From: Aedes albopictus
Taxonomy: Eukaryota > Arthropoda > Insecta > Diptera > Culicidae
DNA: 64,000 nucleotides
Reading direction: 5' to 3'
NCBI RefSeq assembly: GCF_035046485.1
Contig: NC_085138.1
Location: 326,178,129-326,242,128, forward strand
Each line of letters starts with the position of its first letter. The first letter of the stretch is position 1. Shown piece after piece: positions 35,274 to 47,229 of the stretch. The notes beneath the pieces are model-generated. The model was not told the DNA's origin, made no database searches, and was given only the letters and a program-made list of their open reading frames with translations. Position numbers and translations under genes: made by a program.

Positions 35274-36487
35274 ATGAAGCATTTCATAATTCTAGTAAGT
35301 GTTCATTTGGTTAGATTGCATATGTTTTGTCATATTGGTTACCAAGTTGTTACATTAGCCTTTGTCTAATGGCATGTTTGTGCCTCGTTAATCGTTATGT
35401 TTTCGATCACCAATTTCTGCATTTCTGATTTGATTAATATTTCTGTTTTTCTTTCTCTTATGATTTCAAATAAATAAGGAATTATTTGTTTGAATATTAG
35501 TACCTTATTAATTTAACTCCACTTAATATTCTCAAATCAGATTTTCATTTGATTTGTAATGATCTTTATTTATTTGTAAATTTTGAATTATTTGGTATGG
35601 TTAGACCGAAGAATGAAGGCAATGATGAAGTTCGTCAATGTAGGAATTCGAGTCTCTAGTCGAGTCTCTTTTCAAGTGGTGTGAACATTTTTCCAGAAGA
35701 GAATTTGGATAATTTCACCAGAAATTATTCAGAGTTACATTTATAGTCGAATAGAGTTTAATTCCAACTAACATTTTTGCTGCATAAGAGTTTAAAAGTG
35801 CATTCTTCCACAAGCGTTAGATTCAGAAGCTTTTATGTAGCAAACTTTGTTAGAACGGAATTTGATGGAGGTTACGACGTGTAATGAGTGTCCTTGTAGC
35901 AACAGCTGTAAAGGCATGAGTATACAGCTTGAACATGATGAGACTGACGGATTCGGGTTCCTTATATTATGAGGACGTTACGCCATGAAGGAGAAGAAAA
36001 AGACGAAGAAGAAGAAATTGAAATGTTGTAAACCTTCAAGGACTTTTGGCATCCAATTTCAATTATCTCATATACATATTTTGTACCAGAGATTGTATAA
36101 GATTATAAAATATGCGTCGAAAATTTCAGAATAGGTCAATATAGAAACCTACGCCACTCTGAATTATGCATAAACACGCTGAATCAGGTATGCATAACCA
36201 AAACAAAATCTGCCTCAGGTCTTTTGCTTCGCGGTGCAGTTTTTGGAAATGGTTTGCTAAGTGGTCCATCCGCCATTACCACCAAATGGTCAACTGTCAA
36301 TGTGTCAACTTCGTTTTCCATTGGAAACGATAATATTTATATGGCATTCAACGTGTTTACTGCGACTAAACAATATTGTTACTACATTGAAAACATTCAC
36401 AATACTAATGCATTATCATCGATTTTAGACGGTTTTAAAAACTGGTTCAAAACAGAAGTGGAGACATTGCCATCAGATATAAGCTAA
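35274..36487 (+). pseudogene. Candidate small secreted-protein gene, two exons, frame problem
   Basis: Possible exon 1 is 35274-35294 (MKHFIIL) followed by a good donor GTAAGT. A possible acceptor TGCCTCAG precedes 36219. Directly joined, the hydrophobic run continues (MKHFIIL then VFCFAVQF), as in a signal peptide, but reaches a stop 13 codons into exon 2. In another frame 36221-36487 is open for 88 codons to a stop, with two Cys and FNVFTATKQYCYYIENI. Either a one-base frameshift, a missed small exon, or chance. No known family is recognised. The intron would hold a degraded SINE. Confidence 0.3.
35890..36025 (+). mobile_element. Degraded tRNA-derived SINE
   Basis: TGATGAGACTGACGGATTCG (decayed box B side) and GGACGTTACGCCATG with a GAAGAA tail match the family at 15907. 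The middle is missing. Confidence 0.5.
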
Positions 36488-36576
36488 GAAGCCTCTAAAC
36501 ATGCATAGCATAACAGAACAGAAAAGAATAACAACTGGATAACCCAAGTAACAATTGCATTACTGATTGGTTTTGT

Positions 36577-36754
36577 TTGATTTTATTACGGTTTAATTAC
36601 AGCAATAATTAAAACTTACAGTTTTATGACTACTTTTATGAAAACCATTAATGAAATGGATTTGATTGATTTTATTACGGTTTAATTACAGCAATAATTA
36701 AAACTTACAGTTTTATGACTACTTTTATGAAAACCATTAATGAAATGCTTTATA
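36577..36754 (+). repeat. 89-bp tandem duplication
   Basis: Two adjacent copies (36577-36665 and 36666-36754) with TTTTATTACGGTTTAATTAC appear identical. AT-rich and non-coding. Confidence 0.8.
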
Positions 36755-37326
36755 GTATACTTGAAGATATCCATAAAGCCAGATTTCAAGAGCAAACAAA
36801 ATTCTTCGATATGTAAACCTTCTGGCATTTATTATTACCACAATAAAACTAAAAAAACTCTCAACAGATGGCGATCCGTTCGATTAGTAACAACATCTGT
36901 TGGTGAAAAAGAAGAAGCTACGACACTGCTAGGTTTATTGCGGTCATCATAAAAGTAAAATTGCTTTCGTTTTATTTTCGCTAATTATGGTCATCGCCAT
37001 ATTGAAAAATTAGCTGACGTGAATTGAAAATAGTTAATTTTGCTCAAATAAGCAATGAATTGATAGTTTGCCGCCATTTCCATAACATGCCCACATAAAT
37101 AATCTCTTTCAGCTAAGTTTTCTTGTGATGCGAGATAGTTTTACTAAATTAACAAGTTGATTTATTTCATTCCAAGATGATAATATTCACTATTTTCGAA
37201 TCGCATTAATTTTATGCTTCTGCAACCCCAATATTCACGGTAAAATTAAATGCGCATAAGCCTACCAACACAATAACTACTAAAATATTACTTTGAAATG
37301 ACCGCTACTTGCGAATAATGTGTATA
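36755..37326. other. No feature seen
   Basis: AT-rich sequence without a recognised gene or repeat. Confidence 0.4.
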
Positions 37327-38249
37327 CAGGGGATGGCCAAAATGTTTGGGATAGGCAACTTTTTTTTCTGTCACAAAAAAGTTCAACAAGCTATAACTTT
37401 TCATAGAGCGCATCAAAAAATCTCAAATTTTGACTGTTTGTCAACCTATTATGTGTGCATCATTGGTACAAATTTGGGCTCGATTGATTAATTTTTCGCA
37501 AAGTTAGAACCGTTTGCGTAAAACACTATTTTTCAAACAACTCATTTTTGAGGTGTCATATCTCGAAAACCAGTGAACCGAATTGAATGAAATTTTGTAC
37601 GTACACTAACAATATGTAAATGCTTTACAAACTATTACAACATAGGTACTTTTTAAACGTCGAAAAAAGTTATCATGGATCGACACTTTTTGGATTTTTC
37701 TCGAAAAAATGTAATTTTTTCACATCAATGTCAATAAATTTAAGTGTTGATATCCAAAGATTTTCCACTTCTGTTCTCAAGTTATCTCTAATCAGATATA
37801 TTAGAGCCTATTTAGATTGAAGGAAGAACACATTTAGTAATTTTTGTATGGTATTGTAAATTTGACTTATTTCCCTCTATATGGGTAAAAATTGCAATCC
37901 GATATAACTTAATTCGCCGTGAGAAAATATAACATTTTATAACGTCGTATTAAGTATCAATATATTGTTGATAAACGTTAAAAAATTCATTCAATTCGGT
38001 TCACTGGTTTCCGAGATATGACAGTTCAAAAATTAGTTGTCTAAATAATAGTGTTTTACCCGAACGGTTATAACTTCGCGAAAAATTAATCAATCGAGCC
38101 CAAATTTTTACCAATGATGCACATATAATAGGTTGACAAACAGTCAAAATTTGAGAATTTTTGATGCACTCTATGAAAAGTTACAGCATGTTGATTTTTT
38201 TTGTGGGAGAAAAAAAGTTGCCTATCCCAAACATTTTGGCCATCCCCTG
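37327..38249. mobile_element. TA-flanked fold-back element, 923 bp
   Basis: Arms start CAGGGGATGGCCAAAATG and end with its complement, with TA on both sides. The layout and length match 11274-12195, including the TCAAATTTTGACTGT arm block. Non-coding. Confidence 0.8.
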
Positions 38250-38739
38250 TATGTATAATTAAATAATTTATTTAATTTGGGTTTGTGTAAAAACTTCCGT
38301 AGTATCGAATGGAGCTGGTTTGGCTCACCACACGGCCTTAAAAATTGAAATATTACCAAATTACCCCTACATCCCCTTTTTCTTTAAAATTTTACATGCA
38401 TCGCCGCCCGAAGTGGAACGCAAACAATAAGAGCAAGACCAACCCTATGTCAAATTGCTGATACTGTGGAAGTTTTTACACAAATACGAGTTAAAAAAGG
38501 TATTGAATTTGAACGTCAGGTGGGAATAGATGAGGATTTTCTCAAAAATGTGTGAGAAAGAGAGAGCGGGGTAAAACGAGATCAACACACTGATTTCCAG
38601 CATAGTGCGGCGAACGAAACCCTCCTTATCTGAAACTATAGGGATTTTTACAGTTTGTGTCAAAAAATTATTCGAATCCATCCACTCCGAGCTGAGATAT
38701 TGAATTTATTCGAGTTTTTTTTTTTCAGGTAGTCTTGGA
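38250..38739. other. No gene assigned
   Basis: Short frames only. 38700-38730 has a T-rich run leading into the minisatellite. Confidence 0.35.
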
Positions 38740-41040
38740 AAAAATTTTTGGGGGTATCACCAGAAAAGATGATGGACGGATTTATGTAAATTTTGAAAAG
38801 ATCTCGAGAGGAATTTCTGAAGGAATCGCTTCAAAAATATCTGGAGCAATCCCTGAAAGAGCTCCTGGAAAATACCTAGAGGAATTTCTGCAGGTATACC
38901 TGGAGTTAGCTCTGTAGGAATACCTAGAGGAATTTATGAAAGTATACCTGGAGCAATCCCTGGATGAATTCCTGGAGGAATCCTTAGAGTTCCTGGAAAA
39001 ATTCCTGTAGAAACCCCTGAAGCAACTCCTAGAGGAATCTCTGGAGGTAATCCTGGAGGAGCTTCTGGACAAATTCCTGGCGGAATCCCTGGAAAAAAAC
39101 TGTTGGAAGGATTTTTGAAAATATACCTGAAGGAGTTTCTGGATAAATCGCTAGAGGAATTATCGGAGGAATCCCTGGAGGAGTTTCTAATGGTATAACT
39201 GGAGGATTTCCTGGAAGCATCGCAGAAATTCTTGGACGAATGCTTGCGTGGAGCAATCCCTGGTTTAATTCCTAGATGAATTCCTGGTAGAATCTCTAGA
39301 GGAATTCTGGGAGGGACCTATGAAAGAATTCCCGGGGCAACCCCTGGATGAATTCCTAAAGAAATTCCTGCCGGAATACCTGGAGGAAATCCTGAAGGAA
39401 TCCCTGGATGAATTCCTGGAGCAAATGCTAGAGGAAATCATGAATGAGCCCCTGATAAGTTCTAGAGGAATTCTTGGATGAATCCCTGGAGAAATTGTTG
39501 GAGGAATTTCTGAACGATATCTGAAGGAATTCCTGAATAAATCGCTAGAGGAATTTTTGGAGGAATCCCTGGAGGATTTTCTGAAAGAGTAACTGGAGGA
39601 TTTCCTGGAGGCATCGCAGAAATTCCTGGATGCCTGGAACAAACCCTGGATGAATTCCTGTTGGAATCTTTTGAGAAATTCTGGAAGGGACTTCTGAAAG
39701 AATTCCCAGAGAAATCCCTAGATGAATTCCTAGTGAATGCCCTGGAGGCATTCCTGGATAAATCCATGGAGGAATTCCTGAAGGTATTCCTGAATAAATT
39801 CTGCAGGATTCCCTAGGGAAATTCTGGGAGGGATCCCTGGGGAAATTTCTGAAGAAATCTCTTTAGAGTTTTTCCTGGAAGAAACCTTAGAGAAGTTTCC
39901 GGAGAAATTCTTGGAGAATCTCTGGGGGAATTCTTGGAAAAATTACTGGAGGAATTCCTGGAGGATTCCATGAAGCAACTTCTGGAGGAACCTTAGAAGG
40001 AATTCCTGGAAGAACTTCTGGACAAATTCCTGGCGGAATCCCAGGAAGAATTCATGAAGAAATCCCTAAAGGAATTATTTGAATTAGATTCCTTAGAGGA
40101 GAAACTCCTGGAGGAAACCCTGGAAGAATTCCTGGAGGAATCCCTGGAAAATTCCTGGTACAATTCCTGAAATAATTTCTGAAGGAATCCATGGAGGATT
40201 TCCTGGAAAAATTCCTGAAGGAATTCTTGGTGGAATTCTTCGAGGAATGCTTAGAGGAACTCTTGGAGGAACTTCAGCAAAAACTCCTGGAGAAACATCT
40301 GGAATAATTCCTGGATAAATTCGGGGATTAATTCTTGGGGAAAATTGACGTAGTAATTTCAAAAGGAATTCCTGGATCAACTCCTGCAGGAACTTCTGAA
40401 GGAATTCCTGGAGGAATTCCCGAGGGAGTTGTTGGGGTAAGTCCTGGTGGAATTCTTGAAGGTATTCCTGATACCTCAAGGAATGCCTGGAGAAATTGCT
40501 GGAGACATGCCTGTAGAGATACATGCCCTGTGTAGAGAAATTCCTTGACCAATCTCTACAGGAATTCCTGGAGGCCGTACATAAATTCCTTCAGGAATCC
40601 CTAGAGAAATCCCTGGAGAAATTCCTGGAGTATTTCCTAGAAAAATCACTGTAGCACTTTTAGGAGGAATTCCGGGAAGATTCCCTGGAGGAATTTCCAG
40701 AGGAAATCCTGAACGAATCCCTGCAGCAGTTTTTAGAGGAATCCCTGCAGGAATTTCCCTAGGAATTCTGGAAAAATTCGTGTAGGAATACCTTGAGAAA
40801 TTCCTGAAGGAATCACAGAAAGAATTCCTGTAGAAATCCTAGGAGGAAACTCCACGAGAAGATTCTGAAGATATCCCAGGTACTGAAGAAATCGCTGAAA
40901 TTCCTTAGTAAATTCTGAAGGATTCCTCAAAACAGTTCGTAGAGGGAGAAATTCCTATAATAGTTCCTGAAGAAACCCCATGAGGAATCCCTGAAGCAAT
41001 TCCTCAGGGAATCTCAGGAGAGCTTGCTTAGCGAATTTAT
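38740..41040. repeat. Minisatellite block (GGAATTCCTGGAG type), about 2.3 kb
   Basis: Hundreds of degenerate 12-24 bp units such as GAGGAATTCCTGGAGGAATC. The unit contains palindromic GGAATTCC, so both strands look alike and yield Leu/Pro/Ser-rich frames without biological meaning. Confidence 0.85.
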
Positions 41041-41320
41041 GGAAGAATGTCTGTAAAGTTGTTGTTTATTTAACTTATAATTTTGAAAGAGGGAAAAGCC
41101 CCTTTGAGTGATTTCCTTGCATTTCGAAATCGCTCTCAAAGAGGCATAAAATGTTTGTAAAGATCCTTGGATAAAAAATCTGAAGAAATCTGTTTCTGAC
41201 TTGACCTGAGATTCAAGATGCACTTCCGACAAACTTATGGCGAAACTGGAAGCATTTCATCATTTTTTTGATTTTTGATTTTTGCCTTTCTCGTACACCA
41301 AGGTGTACCGAAAGGCTATA

Positions 41321-41725
41321 TCGTCGGTTTCCTGCAATAAGGGCACAACTCAAAAAATGTGAATTTTCAGAATGAGCGTTTGAAAATTGGCAATCATGAA
41401 GCACCTCCTGCAAATTCAATTATTTTTCTCATCATTTGACAAAAATAAACAAATTTTGATTGTTGTATCATTGAAAGGGGCTGAAGGACTATCTGTTTCA
41501 TAAATTTTTGACAACTATTTTTCAACGACTATTGAAAAAGTTGACTGATTTTGAGTTGTGCCCTTACTGCGGAAAATTGGTGAAAATGCCCAAATCTCGT
41601 GTTTCACAACGAATTTTGGAACGGGTCTTTGTGAGATGAAATTTTACATAGTTTTTCATCATTTGCCATCAAAATCTCAAAAATGACAAATTTTGAGTTG
41701 TGCCCCTATTGCAGGAAACCGACGA
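41321..41725. mobile_element. TA-flanked MITE in the left arm
   Basis: 405 bp, ends TCGTCGGTTTCCTGCAATA and complement, with AGGGCACAACTCAAAA inside. TA flanks at 41319-41320 and 41726-41727. The right arm of the host fold-back (about 48990) lacks it and reads straight through. Confidence 0.85.
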
Positions 41726-41819
41726 TATGTTCACTCCAAAAACGAAAATTTGATAGAGCCTCCGGAGGGGTCAAGTCTTATATACCAATCGACTCAGCTC
41801 GACGAATTGAGGTGATGTC

Positions 41820-41893
41820 TGTGTGTGTGTATGTGTGTGTGTGTGTATGTGTGTGTGTGTATGTGTGTGTGTGTGTGTGTATGTGTGTGTACA
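41820..41893. repeat. (GT)n microsatellite in the left arm
   Basis: GTGTGTAT units. The mirror (CA)n tract lies in the right arm at 48813-48904. Confidence 0.9.
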
Positions 41894-42059
41894 AAAAAAC
41901 TCACATCACTTGTTGGCAGTAAACCTCAACCGATTTTATTGACCGACGGTTCATTTGACGCGGAATCTGGTCCCATTGTTTCCTATTGAAAATGGTTCAG
42001 ATCGGTCCAGCCGTTCCGGATTTATGGCCATTTAGGTGTTCCGAACCGGTACCCCAGGA

Positions 42060-43430
42060 AGGGGCCAGATATGAAAACGCTACAAACCCATCCATGCGGC
42101 ACATCAAACTACGGCATTTTCGATAGCTTGATGAATGGTAAGCAGAAAAATAGTCTCAGACCATATCTGAACCGGTAGTGTCCCGGAACCGGTTCCGGGT
42201 GTCCCGCCGGAAGTGACCGAACATAAAAGTGAACTAAACCCATGCATGCGACATATCAAACCGCGGCTTTTTCGATAACGTGGTGAACAGTAAGCAGGAA
42301 AACATTCTCAGACCATATCGGAACCGGTAGTGTTCCGGAACCGGTTGCAAATGTCCCGCCGGAAGTGGCCAAGTATTAAAGTTAACCAAACCGATGCATG
42401 CGACATATCAAATAGTGTCTTTTTTGATATCCTGATGAACAGTAAGCAGGATAATATTCTCAGACCATATCTGAACCGGTTGTGTCCTGGAACCGGTTTC
42501 GGGTGTCCCGTCGGAAGTGGCCAAATATAAAATTGAAATAAAACCATGCATGTGACATATCAAACCACAGCTTTTTCGATAACCTGATGAACAGTTAGCA
42601 GGAAAGCATTCTCAGACCATATCGGAACCGGTTCCAGATGTTCCGCCGGAGGTGGCATAGTATAAAAGTTAATTAAACCCATGCAAGGGACATATCAAAT
42701 AGTGGCTTTTTTGATATCCTGATGAACAGTAAGCAGGAAAATATTTTCAGAACATATCTGGATCGGTTGTGATCCAGAACCGGTTCCGGGTGTCCCGCCG
42801 GAAATGGCCAAATATAAAAGGGAACCAAACCCATGCAAGCGACACATCAAATCGCGGATTTTAAGGCATCTTGATTTAACAAAAAAAAGTTTCCGGCCAT
42901 ATTGGGGACAACCGGTAGTGTTCCGCAACCGATTACGGTTGCCCCATCGGAAGTGGTCAAATGTAAAGGAGAACCAAACCCATAAATTCGACACATTTAA
43001 TGACTTTTTAGGTAAGCTGATGAACGGTTAACAAAAAAAAATCAAAGTGTGCCGAAACCGGTTCCAGATGCCCCGACGGAAGTGGTCAAATGTAGAAAAA
43101 AAAACCAAACGCATACACGCAGCACACTAAATAACGGCTTCTTCGATAACGCGAAGAACGGTCAGCAAGAAAATAGTCTCAAGTCAGTAGTGTTCCGGAA
43201 CCAGATTCGAGTGCCTCGCCGGAACTGGCGAAATGCACGAATGAACCAAACCCATACATGCATTACATCAATTTGCGACTTTTTAGGAGAACTGATTAAT
43301 AATTTGCATGAAACTAGTCTAAGACCACATCAGGGACAATCGGTAAGTGGTAAAATGTGAACCGAAAGTTGTAAATGTGAAATTGAATCAAATCCATGTG
43401 TGTCGTACCATAAAACCACGCTGATTCGAC
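42060..43430. repeat. 152-bp satellite repeats, left arm
   Basis: About nine degenerate units. Each has GGAACCGGTTCCGG, CCGCCGGAAGTGGCC, ACCAAACCCATGCATGCGAC, then CTTTTTCGATAACCTGATGA and AGTAAGCAGGAAAA. Units continue at 43836-44470 after an interruption. Short open frames follow the repeat. Confidence 0.85.
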
Positions 43431-43835
43431 AATGATTGCTGCCAAATTACCTGTGTAAACTTTCAATTCGATAAACTAACTCTATTTTTGTTTTGTTTAG
43501 ATTGTATGATTTGTTTTTGAACACAAATCTAACAGATATTGTGGTGGTACGAATTGATAGCTTGTACATTTTACGATTGTTGGCTTCCGAGGTTCACTGC
43601 GGTTGATCACCAAACGGATCAGGTGTCGGAATGCACCAAATTAGAACTTTCGGAAGTAGCAGCTGCACGAGGAGCCGCTGCGGGTGTAAGTAACATCACA
43701 ATATCGTATCATTCGTATTTACAGTGTATTACACTGAGACATTTGATCATTTTTTTAGTTCAACAAATTTCGAATGAGCGGGGTACAAGTTAAAAAGTGT
43801 CTTATTAAAGAGTGATGAATACGCGGGGTTTGACA
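43431..43835. other. Interruption of the satellite, no gene assigned
   Basis: About 400 bp unlike the satellite. A short frame (43539-43700, with SEVAAARGAAAG) followed by GTGTAAGT looks exon-like. No family is recognised and no partner exon is found. Confidence 0.3.
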
Positions 43836-44470
43836 GTACATCAAATAGCAGCTTTTTTGATAACTTCTTCTTCTTCTTTATAGCTCAACGTTCGCATTGG
43901 AACTTGGCCTGCCTCTCTTCTACTTAGTGTTCTTTAGAGCACTTCCACAGTTAATAATTGAAGGGTTTTCTTTGACCGCCATTGCATGAATTTGTATATT
44001 GTGAGGCAAGTTCAGTGATACACTATGCTCAGGAAGTCGAGAAAATGTTCCCGACCGGAACGGGAATCAAACCCGCCGTTTCCGGATTGGCGATTCATAG
44101 CCTCAACCACTAGGCCAACTGGAGACCCTTTTTTGATAACACGATGATCGATTCGTAAGAACATAGCCTCAGACCATATTTTAGACAACCGGTAGTGTCC
44201 CGAAACTAGTTCTGGGTGTCCCACTGGAAGTGGTCAAATGTAAAAGTGATTTGTACCCATGCATAAGATAAATCAAATCGTGGTCTTTTTAGGTAACCTG
44301 ATGTACGTTAGCAATGATATTGCCTCAGACTATATTTGGGAGACCCGGTGGTGCTCCGGAACCTGTTCCGGAAAGTAACCAAATGTACCATGCGACACAT
44401 CACATCACGGCTTTTTTAATAACCCGAGGAACGGTTAGCTAGAAAATAGGCTCATACCAAATTAGAGTAA
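43836..44470. repeat. Satellite repeats, inner part of left arm
   Basis: More diverged 152-bp units, split by the SINE at 43865-44128. Confidence 0.7.
43865..44128 (-). mobile_element. tRNA-derived SINE with (GAA)n tail and 12-bp duplication
   Basis: The minus-strand head reads GGGTCTCCAGTTGGCC, box A-like TGGCCTAGTGGTTGAGG, box B GGGTTTGATTCCCG, and a tail of GAAGAA. The perfect duplication TTTTTTGATAAC lies at 43853-43864 and 44129-44140, within a satellite unit. Pol III transcription is expected. Confidence 0.85.
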
Positions 44471-45950
44471 ATAAAATCAATGCAAGCGATAAATATGTGT
44501 AAGAGAACAAAATCTTGACATATTAAACCCACATACAAACAGACGTTCCACTATACTCACTACGTTCTTGTTTTTAACGGTCAATAAAATATAACCTAGA
44601 ATGTGCAAAAAAAAAAACTTTATCGAAGACCGCATAGTGATCTGTGAATGTGTAAAAAGTTATATCTTAGCTTGTTAGTATCGTCTTGATATTGATCAGC
44701 TCCCAATGTTAGTGAAGGTACTCAAGCAGTCAACTGAGAAATCTGATATTATTCAGCTCTGTTTTTACGCTGAACACAACGTCGGAGTATGTGCCATCAA
44801 TAAGTTTTAAGTCAATTCAATGATGGCTTTGATAAAATGCTTGCTTTTCTTAAAAAATATCAGGATTCAGGAACACTTTGACTTACGTCGACGGAAAGAT
44901 CGTGAGAACATATACGACGAGAAAGGCACTATCACCTCTAGGTGGATTAATTTGGGTTTTTTATTAAATAACGAAGCAATATTTACAAAACCGATTTTCG
45001 TACACATGTAGAGTATGGTTCAAGGTATCTTCTAAATTTTTTTGAAGTGAAAAATGTTTTCCATTTTTGCAGAAACCATTTTTTTTTTGAAATTTTGTTC
45101 AAAAATGGTTTTTGCAAAAACGAAAAACATTTTCCACCACAAAAAATTCAGAAGATACCTTGATCCATACTCCACATGTGTACGAAAACCGATTTTGAAA
45201 ATATTGCATCGTTATTTAATAAAAAATCAAAAACCAAAAAATGAGAAAATGCTTCCAGTTTCGCCATCTCGTTATCCGTTTAGGGCCAGAGGAGTCAATA
45301 TGACTCCGGTGATGAAACCGAGCATAACAAACGTATTCGAAGTCAGCGAGGTTGCGGCAGCAATGGCGAAATTATCCGGTTCCAAAGGGTTAATACAGAT
45401 AAAAACCCAGATTAATCCACCTAGTGGTGATAGCGCCTTTCTCGTCGAATATGTACTCTAAGATATTTCCGTCGCCATAAGCCGAAGTGTTCCTGAATTC
45501 TAAAAATACTCTAGAACGGAACAAATATCATTTTCTTCTTTTGTCACAGTGCTCGTTCGTCAATGAGGGGGTGGAGTTGATAAATAATAAATTTACTTGA
45601 TGAAAAAAATACTCAAACAACTAAGCAAAACCGATTAACTCATCGGGTTTGGTAAGAAATTTTCTGGAGGACTCTACACCTTAAAATTTAAAAATTTATT
45701 TGTTTATTCATTTGTGTCCTTCCTCAAAATGTTGAATTCCGATCCAAAATTTCGAAGGGGGGGCCCCTCTGGACTTAAGAGAAAATCGAAATTTGTGTCA
45801 GCCTTGTTCAGAAAAGCAAGAACCTTATTAAAGCCATAATCGAATTTGGAAACTTATTGATGGCTCATATTCCTATGTTATGTATTATGTTAAACGTATA
45901 AGCAGAGCTGAAATAGTAGTTTACGCTACAAAGTGCAGAATGAGGATTTT
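44471..45950. mobile_element. Core fold-back of the 7.7-kb element
   Basis: The left part (44490-44960) pairs in pieces with 45400-45950 (CTAGGTGGATTAAT, AGCAGAGCTGAA). A second palindrome sits in the middle (44955-45235, ACCGATTTTCGTACACATGT). The first 470 bp recur inverted at 63530-64000, including the same short frame (LRRRKDRENIYDEKG). 45250-45395 has a coding-like frame (MTPVMKPSITNVFEVSE) of unknown origin. Confidence 0.6.
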
Positions 45951-46235
45951 TACAGCACAAGTCATACATTTATCCAACGAGGCTTGCTGTGTTGGATAAT
46001 TACGATGAGTGCTGTAAAAATCGAGTTCTGCACCGAGTTTCGTGCAACGTTATTTGCAATTTCATAAATTACCACATAAGTGACCCGATTTTGTCATCCT
46101 CTTTTTCACATTTTTTACTCTTTTCAAAGACTGAAACAGTTTTTCATACTTTTTATCCCTCTATGTTCTGCATCTCAGCAGTAGTTTGATGATAAAAATT
46201 AATAAATTGCATAAAATGTGACCATATGGTAATGG

Positions 46236-46620
46236 GAGCAAAAAGTTTTTTGCATAATGGGGCTGACAAAATCAGGTCCTTACTGTACTTGAGGCAAGAT
46301 TTGAGGATAATTTTAAACAAAACTTTTTCATCAAACTCCATTCTGATGTTCATAGCCATGTTTGAAAGTGTGATCATAGCAGGTTATGCTGTGTAGTTCT
46401 CAGAAATGTTTAAACCTTTCTGGATGCAGGTTTAAAAATTTCTGAGAACTACACAGCATAACCTGCTATGATCACACTTTCTTAAACATGGCTATGAACA
46501 TCAGAATGGAGTTTGATGAAAAAGTTTTGTTTAAAATTATCCTCAAATCTTGCCTCAAGTACAGTAAGGACCTGATTTTGTCAGCCCCATTTTGCAGAAA
46601 ACTTTTTGCTCCCATTACCA
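46236..46620. repeat. Near-perfect palindrome, arms about 180 bp
   Basis: Centre near 46423 with a spacer of about 25 bases (TTTAAACC..GGTTTAAA). Arms carry TGAGAACTACACAGCATAAC and CAGAATGGAGTTTGATG. Confidence 0.85.
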
Positions 46621-47229
46621 TCATCAAGAAGTTGATCAAAACTGAAAACAGTGCTGTAGTGGTTCATTACGCAACGCAAATCAGTGCTGTAATGAACCAT
46701 TATCGCACTGCTAATTTGGTGTGGGAAAGTAAGCCTTTTCCTGTCATATTTGCGTGAGGGAAAACAGCCTATTACGATGAGAGATTGCAAAAAAATATTA
46801 AACCTCTCAGTTGACTGCTTGACCACCTTTACTAGCACTGGAGATTCATGTAAAATTTGACAAAAAAAAGTGCAAGCAAGTAAAATTTCCCATAATAAAA
46901 CCCATTCAAATTTTAACCGTGTTACAGAGCGCGATGGCTCAACCAGTTGCATCAAAATTGTGCGCAGTAATTTAAGTGCTATAAAATTAAAATTTTCCCA
47001 TACAACGTTGATTCATCCTACTGTATAATAACGCCTCAGGAAAATGGTGTGATTTGCAAGATCGCATGAATTTTTATCAAAATTTTGTTCTTGTGCGCAT
47101 ATGTATCGCTTGCATCGATTTTGTTTTGTTGTAATTTCGGCGATGCACCTAATCCTGATTCTGCAACACTGCCGGTAATCTTTGGTGTGGTCAGAGCTTG
47201 GTCAAAGACTATTTTCCCGCTGCCCGTTT
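46621..47229. other. No gene seen; inner edge of the right arm
   Basis: A short repeat GTGCTGTARTGRWTCATTA occurs twice near 46650-46700. 47085-47145 pairs with 44460-44515. The rest is unassigned. Confidence 0.4.

Noticed and set aside
38740..40930. Leu/Pro/Ser-rich frames on both strands
   Set aside because: These come from the GGAATTCCTGGAG minisatellite.
44820..45461. Short frames conserved between 44.8 kb and 63.5 kb as a conserved gene
   Set aside because: The conservation is explained by both being copies of one non-coding fold-back core.
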